The notes under the pieces are model-generated. The model made no database searches. It was not told the DNA's origin and saw only the letters and a program-made list of their open reading frames with translations. Positions 53,705 through 64,000 of a DNA stretch of 64,000 bases are shown piece after piece. The DNA is from Exophiala sp. HKRS030 (lineage: Eukaryota; Ascomycota; Eurotiomycetes; Chaetothyriales; Herpotrichiellaceae), in NCBI GenBank assembly GCA_023897205.1, contig JAHWDD010000003.1, positions 6,823,665 to 6,887,664 on the forward strand. Direction: 5' to 3'. Every line of letters starts with the position of its first letter. The stretch's first letter is position 1. A program made the translations under genes and the position numbers.

Positions 53705-55613
53705 ATGTCGGCACGGTACGATTCCTTGGTGCAGCTGATAGCTTCAATTTACGACAGCCGCGGCCCGGGTGTGTCTCTATTTGCACTGGGGACGCTGACT
53801 GCTGTAATTCTGGTGGTCACGGGCAGATTCTTCAGCACAAAACGGGAAGATGCGATCCCCTACACGGTCCCAGTGCCTGAGCAGCTGCGTGCTGGGTATT
53901 GGGAGAAACAGACGATCGAGCGACAGAATCAGCAGGCAGATCTAGTAGGTTTGTCGGGTATCCCAGCTGGGAAACCCTCAATGCTAAGACGTTAACCAGA
54001 TCCGCAACGGAAAGATACACCCTTATTGTCCAGCCGATGGTCGCCCTCTAGGTGCCCCTATTCAACCCGCATCCTCCAGTACAATTGACTCTGGCATATC
54101 TGAAGCAGCTCAAGCTCAGCTAACATGGACGCTGACGACCTTCTCCCAGCGACGGCGGGTCCTGCGCACGATACTTCGATACGTTCTCGACCACCAAGAC
54201 GAAATCGTTACCGCGTGTTGCCTTGACAGTGGGAAGACCAAGATCGATGCCTGCTTCGGAGAAATCCTCGTTACGGTTGAGAAATTACAATGGACAATAA
54301 AGCATGGAGAACAAGCACTGCGGCCATCAAGAAGACCAACCAACCTCTTGATGTGCTACAAGTCAAATACTGTCGTTTACGAGCCTCTAGGCGTGGTGGC
54401 CGCATGTGTCAGCTGGAACTATGCCTTCCACAATTTCATATCGCCCATCATATCCGCTCTGTTTGCAGGCAATGCCATCGTCGTCAAGCCAAGTGAGCAG
54501 ACTTGCTGGAGCGCAATCTACTTTACAGATATTGTTCGAGGAGCACTGGAGGCTTGCGGTCACAGTGGGCGTCTTGTGCAAACAGTAATATGCTTGCCAG
54601 ATGTTGCTGACCATCTCACAAGTCACCCTGGCCTAAGCCATATCACATTCATCGGCAGCAGGGATATTGCTCACAAGGTCTGCTCATCCGCTGCGAACGC
54701 ACTGACTCCCGTTACAGTGGAATTGGGCGGTAAAGATCCTGCTGTTGTGCTGGACGATCCACAGACGGTCAGAAACATCGATGATGTCCTGTCGATCCTG
54801 ATGCGCGGCGTGTTCCAATCAGCCGGACAGAATTGCATCGGCATCGAGCGCGTCATTGCCCTCCCTGGGGTTCATGACAAGGTTCTGGACGGTGTTCGCC
54901 AGAAGATCTCTCATCTAAGGCTCGGCTCGGTCCTTCTCGATAAGCAAACACCAGATATGGGTGCCATGATCTCCAGTCGAAACTTTTCTACGCTGGAAGA
55001 GCTTGTTGCAGATGCCGTGGGAAGAGGCGCGACACTACACTGCGGCGGAAAAGGATACGCCCACCCAAACTACCCGGGCGGCCACTACTTTGAACCGACC
55101 TTGCTCAGTGGTGTGACCAAAGACATGCCCATTGCTCAAAAGGAGCTTTTCGCTCCAGTCTTCCTCCTCATGTGGGCAAAGAATCTGGATGACGCCATCG
55201 ACATGGCCAATTCGACCGAGTATGCCTTGGGGGCTGGTGTGTTTGGCCACAACCGGCCAGACGTTGCAAAGTGTATCAGGGCCATCAAGGCAGGCATGGT
55301 CGCCGTCAACGACTTTGGCGCGTACTACGCGTGCTCGATGCCCTTTGGCGGCGTCAAGGGTTCGGGTTACGGACGGTTCGGCGGCGAGGAAGGCCTACGT
55401 GCCCTGTGCAACATCAAAAGCGTATGCCAGGATGCTCGGTGGGCGAGGATGCTGGGCATCCAGACGAGGATACCGCCGAAGCTGCAGTACCCCGTCAGCC
55501 GGCACGGCTGGGACGCATGCAAGGGCGTGGTCGGCACGGGGTACTCCCTAGGGTGGGTGGAACAATTGCAAAGTGTGTTTGACCTGCTGAGGGCACTGTT
55601 ACGCAAAGAGTAG
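53705..55613 (+). CDS. MSC7: Membrane-anchored aldehyde dehydrogenase, MSC7 type
   Basis: Two exons, 53705..53944 and 54000..55613, giving 617 aa. It oxidises an aldehyde to an acid with NAD(P)+. The N-terminus has a membrane segment at about 23-43 (VSLFALGTLTAVILVVTGRF), as in yeast Msc7 and related ER-associated enzymes. The intron joins QQADL|IRNGKIHPYCPADGRPLG, restoring the family's linker. The ALDH domain shows CVSWNYAFHNFISPIISALF, NAIVVKPSEQT, HITFIGSR, ELGGKDPAVV with Glu321, and GQNCIGIERV with the catalytic Cys359. It ends with MPFGGVKGSGYGRFGGEEGL and a tail rich in hydrophobic residues. All catalytic residues are present. The physiological aldehyde is unknown. Confidence 0.93.
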
Positions 55614-55880
55614 CAGGGACTAGGAATCTTTGCGTGTCTCGAAGAGCAAAAAGAAAAGGAAGCAAAGCTTGGTAGGGAGCAAATGAATACGACACTAGAG
55701 CCATCGATTTATCCAAGCGCTTCAAATGAACAACGCAGTTCACACTCCAGGTCTCTTCTCTATCTATACTCGTACATGTGTGAACCAGAATAATATCCAG
55801 TCAATGCTCCCCTCTATGCACACAGGGAGCAGTAGCATGCCAACAAAAAGAAGTTCATGTATTAGCTCACATTTTGCTTT

Positions 55881-57237
55881 TCATGACCACGAGATGGCCA
55901 ACATGATGGCAGCACCTACAAACATGGCGCCAAACTGCAGAGCCGTCTTCTTCAACTCTTGGCCCTTGTCGGAGCCCGTCTCCAACAACTCGGGGATGAC
56001 GGCGACGGTGCCCACGTACAGGAACGTGCCCGCGGTGAACGGAAGCAACATGTCTCCCCACTGGAGACTCGTGCCCCAGATGCCCTTGGTGGCGGCGCCG
56101 TTCAAGTCATTCGTACTGCTGCTGCTGTTTCCACCGTACTCCTGGACGAAGATGCCGATGCACGTGCCCAGAAAGGCACCGACGGCCGTCACGAACTGGG
56201 CGCCCATGGCTTTCCTCTTGGAGAAGCCCGACTGGATGAGGAGGGCAAAGTCGCCCACCTCGTGGGGGATCTCGTGGAAGAAGACGGCCATGGTGGTCGT
56301 CGCGCCGAGTGCCGGGGACGCGTAGAACGACGAGGACAGGGCGAGGCCGTCGGTGATGTTGTGCGTGAAATCGGCAATCAGGTTGAGGAGACCCGCGAGC
56401 TTGACAGAGGGGTTGATCGGGTCCACTGGTTGTGGTGGTGTCTTGGGGGTCTTTTCTGCCTTTTCTGCCTTCTGCGACTTGTTGCGCTGGCGGACCTCGC
56501 CATGGGACTTGGAAGGGGTACTGCCACTGGTGTTGGAGGCGCTCCCGTTCGAGGCAGACGACGAGGAAGTAGACGAATGCTCGTGCGAATGGTTGTGACC
56601 GCCGTCTCCCCCTGTCGCAATTCTCAGGGCTTTGTCCATGGCCATGAACGCGACGAGGCCGACAATGATGCCGACACCCAGGAGGAGGTTGCGGTTGGGT
56701 TCGAGCATGACAAATTTGACGCGGTCGTGGTGGTCTTCACCCAGAAAGATCTCCGGGAGGAGGTGGAAGAGAGTGTCGCCCAGCAGGCCACCGACGGCGA
56801 ACGCCACCATCACGCTGAGACTGGACGGGTCTATGTTCGGTGGGCATAGTGCCAGGAGAAAATTGGGAGGGCCGGAGATGTAGGCCGTCGCGAGGAGCGA
56901 GTTGATTGCCGGCGACGAGGAGGGGAAGAGGACGGCGAAAAGCTGCGACGTCCACGACTTCTGGGACGGGGCTGTCCGGAGCTTGTGCTCGGCGAGGTTC
57001 TGTACGAATGCGCATTTCTACACATGGGTGTCAGTCGATGAGGCGAAAAGGAGGCATGTAGGTAAAGGCAGTTGTGGTGGCTCGTACCTGCAGATTTTCC
57101 TCAATCTCGTCGAGGCTCAATTGGCCTACGTCCTTGTTGAGGAGAGCCTCGGCGCAGGCAGAGGCCGTCAGGCCTAGAAACAGAGCATACAGGCTGTATC
57201 GTAGCATACTGGACGTCCTGAATGATGAGGAAGCCAT
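55881..57237 (-). CDS. YKE4: ZIP-family zinc transporter, YKE4/ZIP7 type
   Basis: Two exons, 57088..57237 and 55881..57017, giving 428 aa. ZIP7-type carriers move zinc across the ER or Golgi membrane. Residues 10-30 are a signal or membrane segment (SMLRYSLYALFLGLTASACA). Later segments include SVMVAFAVGGLLGDTLFHLL and NLLLGVGIIVGLVAFMAMDK, a His-rich loop HNHSHEH (191-197), and the metal-binding helices with FTHNITDGLALSSSFY (267-282) and FFHEIPHEVGDFALL, the signature of the KE4 branch. The C-terminus FVGAAIMLAISWS is the last helix. The intron (57018..57087) lies after the lumenal head (EENLQ|KCAFVQN). The gene is divergent from NOP16 across 338 bases. Identification is secure at subfamily level. 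Confidence 0.92.
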
Positions 57238-57575
57238 GCTGTCCCTTGTGTTGGAATTCCGTTGTCACTCCTGCACAAATACAGCTTGCACGCGACTGTC
57301 CCTCAATGCTCCTAAGACCGAGCCAGGGGTGTCAAGAATACCTTTGTCTGACCAAGCATCTGGACTAGTTGTTCGGCGGATTGGTGTGCCATGACGCTGT
57401 CAGACAGGATTTCCTTAACAGGCAAGTTAGGCGAAGCTTCTTATCGCGATAAGGAAATTTATCTGCGCTCTTGTACGGAGTATTGTTACTCGGTAAGTCT
57501 TTTTCGAGTGGCCGCAGCCAGACAGCGAAGAAAGGTGTTCCAACACAAAATCGTGCAGAGAAACACGTCGCCATA
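57238..57575. promoter_or_regulatory. Divergent promoter between the ZIP transporter and NOP16
   Basis: 338 bases between the two start codons. It contains TACGGAGTA at 57474, and the sequence around 57440-57460 has a short palindrome (TATCGCGATA). Which element serves which gene is not known. Confidence 0.6.
57474..57482 (+). repeat. Dispersed 9-mer TACGGAGTA, copy 7
   Basis: Exact match in the ZIP/NOP16 shared promoter, 94 bases before the NOP16 ATG. Confidence 0.6.
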
Positions 57576-58327
57576 ATGGGCAGAGAAAGACAGAAAAAGA
57601 AGAACCGTTCTTCGATATCCAAAGTCAAACCACATTCCAACCGGACCAAAACTGGAAAGAAAAAGGTCAATTTTTTAGGAAATGCGACCATCGCACAGAA
57701 TTGGTTTGTTCACACTCTACTGCCTGTGCCATGCCCAGGACTGACATGTATCGTAGGGACCGAAAACTTACTGTATCGCAAAACTACAAGCGCTTGGGCT
57801 TGAGTTCGAGGTTGAACGGCGCCAGCGGAGGCACCGAGAAACAACCAAGCCTTGAGACCGAGGAAGATGGGAACAAGAAGCGGGATTCTCTTGCCATTGC
57901 CGGCCCACGAGCTCTCAATAAGCAGGCAACTCAAGAGGTCCAGGTTGAAAGAGATCCCGAGACTGGTCGGATTGTCCGAGTTATAAGGGCAGAGCCCGAT
58001 ACGAACGACAATCCTCTGAATGACCCTTTGAACGATATTATGGATATTAATGATGATGACGGCCATGTGAAAGATCGCCCCCAAAACAACATTGTTGCGC
58101 AACTTGAAGCCGAAGCGGCCGCCGAGGAAGAGTTCTTGTCTCAAAAGAAACAGCCACGAAAACAAAGTCAACGAGAAGAGGAGTGGATTACTAGACTCGT
58201 CGAGAAACATGGCGATGACACCAAAGCCATGGTAAGAGATCGGAAACTAAATCCTATGCAGCAAACAGAGGCAGACATAACTAGGAGGCTGAGAAAATGG
58301 AAGGCAAAGCAAGAAGTTGGGACGTGA
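57576..58327 (+). CDS. NOP16: Ribosome biogenesis protein NOP16
   Basis: Two exons, 57576..57703 and 57757..58327, giving 232 aa. Nop16 is a nucleolar protein of pre-60S particles. The start is MGRERQKKKNRSSISKVKPH, then KKVNFLGNATIAQNW|DRKLTVSQNYKRLGL, the family's most conserved block, restored by a 53-nt intron. Next is VERDPETGRIVRVIRAEPD, then acidic and Glu/Ala-rich helices, and the conserved end EEEWITRLVEKHGDDTKAMV, RDRKLNPMQQTEADITRRLR, KWKAKQ. The length and motif order match fungal Nop16. The promoter is shared with the ZIP transporter gene. Identification is secure. Confidence 0.94.
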
Positions 58328-59383
58328 ATGATATTCTCGAGGACACAACAGAGAACGCCTATGGCGCATAAATGGAGAACTTCGACAAGTCATGGTCGCG
58401 CAACAACTGGCAGTCTCGGCCTCTGGCAGTCTACACTGACTGAGGCATTGGAATTGGTCATTCACATGAGCATTCAAGACTGAACACACTGGTGAGAAGT
58501 ATTGCCCAAGCAGCAATTTTGCATCACGGGGTGTTGTATTCTTTGACAGCCAGATGCACTGCTAGCTCCATTGTCAGACGAAGGCTGGTACGTTTGTTTT
58601 TTCCGACCTGGCCATCGACTCACAATGTTGGACCCAAATTGTGAAGCTCCCTGGCCTTTGTTAATGCTGGACCAATTACAAATGCTACCATTCCATCCAC
58701 AGTCTTGATACGGCATTCAGCAATTGTTAGCTGGGAAAGAAACAGTGGCTGCGGGATAAAGCCAAACTGCACCTGGATTCTGGCGACGTCCTTTCGCCAC
58801 CGCCCAAGTTCTTTGCACTGTGTTGATCATGGTTTCATGCAGAATGATCACAAGATGTTTGGCATGTTTCAGTACGGGGAGGTACGAGATGAACTGGTGG
58901 GGTGTCCAAATCCAGCGCCGAGCAAAATAGCTTCCGCCATCAATTTAACCAAGCATCTTTCACTGAATCTCCTCGTGCTTCTTTCCACCATCCTCCGGTG
59001 TTCGCATGGTAAGCGCATTGACATTATGATGTTACCAAATGCTTCCACACCTCTTCTCAGACGCGTCGGGTTGAGGACCTGCCAGTGGGATATTGACTTC
59101 AAAACAATAAGAAGGACAGCATTGCCCTTTGGACTGAACTGTAAGATGTCACGATGTATAGGAAGTTTCGACTTCGTCAGCGGAGGGCGGTGAGTAGAGA
59201 ACGCTCTAACTAGGTGACTTGTCCTGCCGTACCTGGATACTCCTCGAGATCAATTCACTGCCCAATATGATGACAGTAGCCATCACCCCCTCGACGCGTC
59301 GTTCACGCCATGAGAGCTTCGCGAGACTTGTGGGCAACTCTTGCTTTGCAGCTAGATCCGTGAAACAACCAAAAGCTGCCACA
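58328..59383. other. Intergenic between NOP16 and the phosphatase gene
   Basis: About 1.05 kb. A 162-codon plus frame (58705..59193) has no recognisable features and an irregular composition. The frame of the phosphatase is open upstream of the chosen ATG to about 59219, so a longer N-terminus is possible. Nothing else supported. Confidence 0.5.
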
Positions 59384-60094
59384 ATGGACAACAATCCCGA
59401 TCAGTCTATGGTGCCCTCAACAACAAGTGCCCCTTTGATACCTGATAGAATCATACCAGGCCTCTATCTATCCGAGTAAGTCACGCCTCGCGAGTGGACC
59501 TTCCCTTGAGCTCCCTGACAAAATCTCAGTATCCAGACAGCATGTGCAGTGTTGAGCCCATACTACCCAGCACCTCATAGACCGGAGATCAAGTACGTTT
59601 TGTCAATCATTGACAGACCAGACCGCACGCCAAAGGTTCACCCAGAAGATGAATGGAAGTTTGTCCTCAAGTTCCTCAAACTGCGTGATGTTGGCTCGGA
59701 CGACCTTCTTGAGATCCTCGGCGAAGCATGTGAATTCATCAGGAGCAGCATGAAGAACAATGATGGTGGAATCCTGGTGCATTGTGCCAAAGGCATCTCG
59801 CGCTCTGCTTCTGTGGTGCTTGCCTTCATCATGGAGGATATGTGCTTAGATTACGATACAGCTTTGCGGTATGTGCGTCAGTCTCGTTCCAAAGTCAAGC
59901 CGAATCCGGGATTTGAAGCTCAGCTGCAGTTGTGGGAACGCATGGAATACAGCATTTTCGAGGCAGATGGCACCACACACAAGGAAGAATACAATGTGTG
60001 GAAGGCCAACAACGAACATGCTACCAAGACCCTTGCCTTTCGGATCTTGGAGAAAGGAGCAGGCGGACCAAGCAAGAAAGACGGAACAACTTGA
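59384..60094 (+). CDS. Dual-specificity protein phosphatase
   Basis: Two exons, 59384..59475 and 59530..60094, giving 218 aa. It removes phosphate from Tyr and Ser/Thr residues. The N-terminus leads to DRIIPGLYLS|DIQTACAVLS, the usual opening strand of the fold; the intron is placed by this match. The active-site loop is VHCAKGISRSAS with Cys116 and Arg122, and the general acid is probably Asp84 or Asp88/89 in KLRDVGSDDLLE. The later block YDTALRYVRQSRSKVKPNPG FEAQL (residues about 137-162) is typical of this family, which often has PNxGF before the last helix. Upstream in-frame ATGs near 59267 could extend the protein by about 40 residues. Substrate unknown; MAP kinase regulation is possible but not shown. 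Confidence 0.9.
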
Positions 60095-63036
60095 TGGAGG
60101 ATCGTGGACACATCTAATAGCATAGGTCAAGGGCCTCGAGCCGGATGAACAGTCTCGGCACTCGAGAAGGCGATGGGATGTTTCTTGTGCCCTGCTAGAT
60201 CTACAACACGTAAGGGATTTAGCACAATGCGAACATTGAAGGTGCAGCTGGGAGTGCCCTCACAGGAACATGGGCACGCCAAGTGAAGGCTACCTTTTGG
60301 AGGTTAGCATTCTGCCTCAGACTATCCACAATATATTCTGAGGGAGGTGTGCTCAAGGTATGAGAATACACTCGTTTCTTACTGCCTTTCTCTATTGTGT
60401 ATGAGGACACTGTGTACACTACGTTGGGTGTTCAATGCAGCTGGTGTAAAGCGCAGTTTACAGGGCATACTTGACTGACTGGTACATGGTGGCAGAAAAA
60501 TACCCCTCCCCAGCCTCCCCTACGAATACGAGTCCTGCGTCTTCCATTTTCTCTGCTTCCTCGACCTTTTCCGCCTCAACAATTCCATCGCACTGTCCAA
60601 TATCAACGATACCTTTCTGCGTTGCTACGGGGTATTTTTATATCTTGCATTCCTACAGCAACAAGCTTCCTTGGACCTGCAGCAAAGCAGCACCCTCAAA
60701 AGTGGTCAGGTTTCCGTTTCTTTCTCATCATTCTTTTTCGTCCTGATCCCGGTTTCTACAACACCTACTCGTACTCCTCGTCACATCTACGTGACCTTGT
60801 CGTCACAAGAGCACCTTCTATCTTTGCCTCCTGAACATCAGAGCCTTGTACTCTACGACGACTCTACGACGTGTCTACGTTACTTTCATGTTATCGTTCT
60901 CCCTCACTGGGCAACTCCCTTTTTTCTTTTCCATCACCATTTCGTTACTTTTCGTCACTTTTCGTCGCATCTACTTTACATCGTCTCTTCGCCTCGTTGC
61001 CTCTTCCTGACATCAACACTTTGTCGCATCTTCTCTACGTTAGCTGTTTCCTACGTTACCTCCTCGTCATCGTCTTCGCTACGTTATCTCTTCCTAACGT
61101 TACCTCTTCGTTTCTCTCTCCTCTACGTTACTTCCCGTCGTCCTTCCGTCACTTCTTCGTTATCGACGTCGGACAGGAAGATAGCCTCCTATTGACGCCG
61201 TCATTGTTTTCATACTCCTTGCCGTCGTCTTTCTATCACGCTCGTCGCGTTTTCAACAACACGATAAAGGCCATCAGCACTAACGGTGCAGCCTCGCATG
61301 CTCATACTACAACACTTACACGTAGGGGCAGTTGCAGTCAATTCGTCTCTCGGCATTGTCGCCTTGTGAAGCGTTTTGCCCTGGCCCTTTGACTTCACGA
61401 CGTCCATCTAATCGAGCAGCAAGCGAGATATCTCTACACTGAAAGACCTGCATACAAACGAACAAACAGAAAAAGCTTCCTTTGGGTGAGTGATATTGTT
61501 ACCCCTTGTCAGGACTGATAGTTTGCTGGTCGGACTTCTGCATGCCACCGTGAAGAGCTAGGCTTTGTTCAAACAATACAAACACTGTCTCCTCGCCACT
61601 ATATGAGGATCCCGGTGCCGGTCTGAAGTTCTGTAGAAATTCTTCCTGTTCAAGCAGACGGTGTATGACTGAGCAGTGCTGACAATGGCTATATATAGCT
61701 TCAACTGGGGAGTCTGTGATCAGACTGTGGCAGGAGATATCATCACACCTGCAAACAGTACCTGCATTCTCTCGCCCTGTGAGGAAAGGTGGCGTTGCTA
61801 TCTCCGTACATGTCTCGTGTTCATAATACTGATGGCTAGCAGCAATATATCAATCTTTACTGTGAGTGTTCTCATTGCCTCCTCCTCAACACCAGCCGAT
61901 CTTCGTCACATTGCCGTCACACCTTCATCAACTCCTCGTCACAACCGCAGACATGCCCTTCTCACCTTACAAATGACGAAACACCTCCTTTGAGAACCGA
62001 TGGGATACCATCGGCCTAGCCTGGATATCCATGGACCTCTCCGTCAACCGCTCTAAGCGGCTGACATGTGGTCCTCACCCGCCATTGCACCCAGGTCGGC
62101 ATCTATAAATGTGTCGATATTTCTCCTCCATCACATCCAAGCATTCTTCCTCCTCCTCCATCATCATCGAATCTCCTGCAACCTGAACATCACAGCTTAC
62201 AATCATATAGCTCGACATCCTCTCCTTCGACCTTTATATTCATGCAGCGGCATCTCGGACACATCTGAAGCAACGTTGATGAAACAGCTTTGTCTCTCCT
62301 CTCAGCACAGTACCTAAGATCGACACTACACGACACACTTTTTTGCTGCATTTTTCTTTTTTTGAGAGTTTTCGCCAATTCTGTCCTTTTCACAAGCGAC
62401 AGACAAGAAGTAAATAAAGTGAGTCTTCTCGTTGATACAATTCCAGGCACCATCTCCTTTCCTAGCAGCCTTGTTGTCCATCTCCACTTGAGAGTGTCTG
62501 CACCCAATTCGCCCGATCTGCCTGCCACTGAGGCACCTGGTACTTCAGAGCATCTTCCGAGACAACCTAGTACGACTTCAGTCAAGGATATTTCCCTGTC
62601 GCCTCCGACCTCTCTCTGGTCACACATGATCTGTTTGCATACTGAGCTGTGGTGCCTTCGACATGCAATCACAAATCCAGCCTTGTCTGTGCGAATCCAT
62701 GCGAACCCTATACGTGCCTTCCTAATGCGACCGCGGGTCTGCGCCGAGACCGCAAGGCTGAACCCTGAAAGGGGTTTCGGCCTGTAATATTCCACGCGCG
62801 GGTCCAGCATTCATCTCTAAAACAGACGTCGAACTTGATACCGACATGTGACGACATGTGATGCTCCACTGTCTTTGCATGTTTTGCTACAGACCTATCT
62901 CTTCCTCCCTTCCTGTTCAATCCTGGCTGTTCTCACACTCATACACTGCTTCCGCATCAGCCATGATGAGTATACTGACAATGGCTATAGTATCATTACC
63001 CTATATTCACACCACATCCCTAAAAGCTGAGCCATC
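60095..63036. other. Long gene-free region with pyrimidine-rich, repeat-bearing sequence
   Basis: About 2.9 kb with no gene I can support. From about 60480 to 61260 the plus strand is strongly pyrimidine-rich, with five copies of CTACGTTA between 60875 and 61130; overlapping open frames there are products of composition. A 15-base word is shared between 61679-61693 and 62975-62989. GTGAGT donor-like sites at about 61485 and 62420 after purine-rich leaders could belong to 5' UTR introns of the gene starting at 63037. That is an inference only. Confidence 0.5.
60875..61130. repeat. Interspersed CTACGTTA repeats
   Basis: Exact copies at 60875, 61035, 61051, 61079 and 61123, with a palindromic variant TAACGTTA at 61095, embedded in TCTTCC/TCGTC-rich sequence. 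A degenerate low-complexity array, not a clean tandem repeat. Confidence 0.65.
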
Positions 63037-64000
63037 ATGGTTTCCACACGATCCAGAACCACGAACGACATCAATACCCAAATTGCTGCCATTGATCAAG
63101 CGTGTGCCGCAAGACAGACCAAGCAAACGGCTATAACGGAGTTCTTTGTCTCAGTCGTCGGCAGATCCACTGTGGTGACACAAAACGGCACGGCAGACAA
63201 TGGCACTGTCACGGAAAGCGCTGTCAGCGTCAGCACCTCGAGCTGCATGTTGACTACAACTCCTGGATCAGTGGGTGCTTCAAAGAACGATGTGGCATTG
63301 CAAATCAACCTGCAAAATCAGCACACGAATGTCACTTCAAGTTCTGAAGAGGGGCTCAAGGAATTGTCGGTCGAAAAGAAGGGCGAGTCACCATCGGCTC
63401 CTAAGGAGTCTTCCAAAGGTCGCGGCAAGAAGCGCCAATCAGTCGCCAAAGGTATGTCAAACTTTTCTTGTGTGAAGCACCACATCGCTGACAATGCTTA
63501 GTTTCGTCCTCCAAGGTTACCAAGAAGGTGAAGGTGTCAAAGACCAAGACCATCAAGGTCAAGAAGGAGGAACTCGATGAAGATTTTCTTCCGAAGCAGA
63601 CCGAATTGATTCCGAATGAGCTGGCTCAGTGTGGACGCCGTATGCTGCGCCCTCGACCTCGCCGTAGGATTGAGAAGAAGGGAGTGACTGAGGCACCCAT
63701 TGGTATGTCAGACATGATCATGCGTTGTATTTTGACTGCTAACCCATCCTGCAGTCGATCAAGGTCATCCGACCAAGATCGTAGTTCTCCGCCTAGATCC
63801 GATGAAGTTGACGACTCTCTTCGAAGGTCTACTTGCCACCAAACGCAGCCAACCAATCAGTACAGCAAAGACAGGCAAGGCAACCAAGAGCCGCAAGGTT
63901 CCACAAGCGACTCCCAAGAGAAAGCCTATTTTCAGACGTCCTCGAAATATGCCCTACACGAACAAGTACCAGTTTGCGTTCGGCGAAGACCGACTGCCAA
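63037..64000 (+). CDS. Basic hypothetical protein, cut by the right edge
   Basis: Three exons visible: 63037..63451, 63502..63702 and 63755 to the window edge, about 287 residues so far with no stop. I do not recognise it. Exon 1 starts MVSTRSRTTNDINTQIAAID and is Ser/Thr-rich, ending in a Lys/Gly/Arg stretch (KESSKGRGKKRQSVAK). Exon 2 is highly basic (KVTKKVKVSKTKTIKVKKEE) with GRRMLRPRPRRRIEKKG. Exon 3 has TKIVVLRLDPMKLTTLFEG, then KPIFRRPRNMPYTNKYQFAF. The phases join cleanly (K|VSSSK and I|VDQGH). The basic clusters suggest a nuclear or DNA-binding protein, but no named domain is visible. Partial; the C-terminal domain may identify it. Confidence 0.7.

Noticed and set aside
58705..59193. 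162-codon plus frame between NOP16 and the phosphatase
   Set aside because: Irregular composition with scattered Cys and Trp, no recognisable motif, no splice partner in phase.
60671..61392. Overlapping 174- and 173-codon plus frames in the pyrimidine-rich region
   Set aside because: Ser/Leu/Phe/Thr-only composition follows directly from the C/T-rich strand; two frames are open at once over the same DNA.

Overview
This 64 kb window is nuclear DNA of a filamentous ascomycete (Pezizomycotina). The signs are short spliceosomal introns (mostly 48-63 nt, with GTAAGT/GTATGT-type donors and CTAAC/CTGAC-like branch sites), genes packed on both strands, and typical proteins: a laccase ending in the ascomycete DSGL plug, a GprK-type 7TM-RGS receptor, a membrane-anchored GH5 glucanase, and fungal forms of ATG12, CSF1, MSC7 and YKE4. 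The class (Eurotiomycetes, Dothideomycetes or other) cannot be fixed by reading alone. No rRNA or tRNA gene, CRISPR array or prokaryotic operon was found.

Layout, left to right. 0-10 kb: the cut-off N-terminus of a disordered protein, an F-box protein, the E2 enzyme UBC8, mitochondrial ketopantoate hydroxymethyltransferase (panB), ATG12 and a 738-aa protein of unknown family. 10-26 kb: a GH5 exo-1,3-beta-glucanase, a TMEM184/DUF300 membrane protein, and the 9.7 kb gene for the bridge-like lipid-transfer protein CSF1, divergent from the TMEM184 gene. 26-36 kb: a secreted esterase-like protein, elongation factor 2 with seven coding exons, and a divergent ERG6-like methyltransferase. 36-46 kb: the 7TM-RGS receptor, RPL14, a decayed Tc1/mariner element with readable ends, NAC-alpha and ATP synthase subunit d. 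46-60 kb: a laccase, a Thr/Ser-rich secreted protein, an NmrA-like Rossmann protein, a 67-aa probable lipid-anchored protein, an MSC7-type aldehyde dehydrogenase, a YKE4-type ZIP transporter, NOP16 and a dual-specificity phosphatase. 60-64 kb: a long, pyrimidine-rich gene-free stretch and a basic protein cut off by the right edge.

Most genes are independent housekeeping loci, with no evident biosynthetic cluster. Loose themes are protein synthesis and quality control (EF2, RPL14, NAC-alpha, NOP16, UBC8), lipids and membranes (CSF1, ATG12, ERG6-like, ALDH) and the extracellular space or wall (GH5, laccase, esterase, Thr-rich protein).

The least explained signals are small-scale. TACGGAGTA (or its complement) occurs seven times, only between genes, and resembles the tip of the Tc1/mariner inverted repeat plus its TA target. 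Two 48-nt introns have lengths divisible by three and no stop. EF2 has a 13-nt exon. The Tc1 remnant carries a central block that does not look like transposase. The 60-61 kb spacer holds five copies of CTACGTTA. I see no convincing new multi-gene system. Exon boundaries were worked out by hand from reading frame, splice signals and family expectation, and each spliced gene's exon lengths sum to whole codons.
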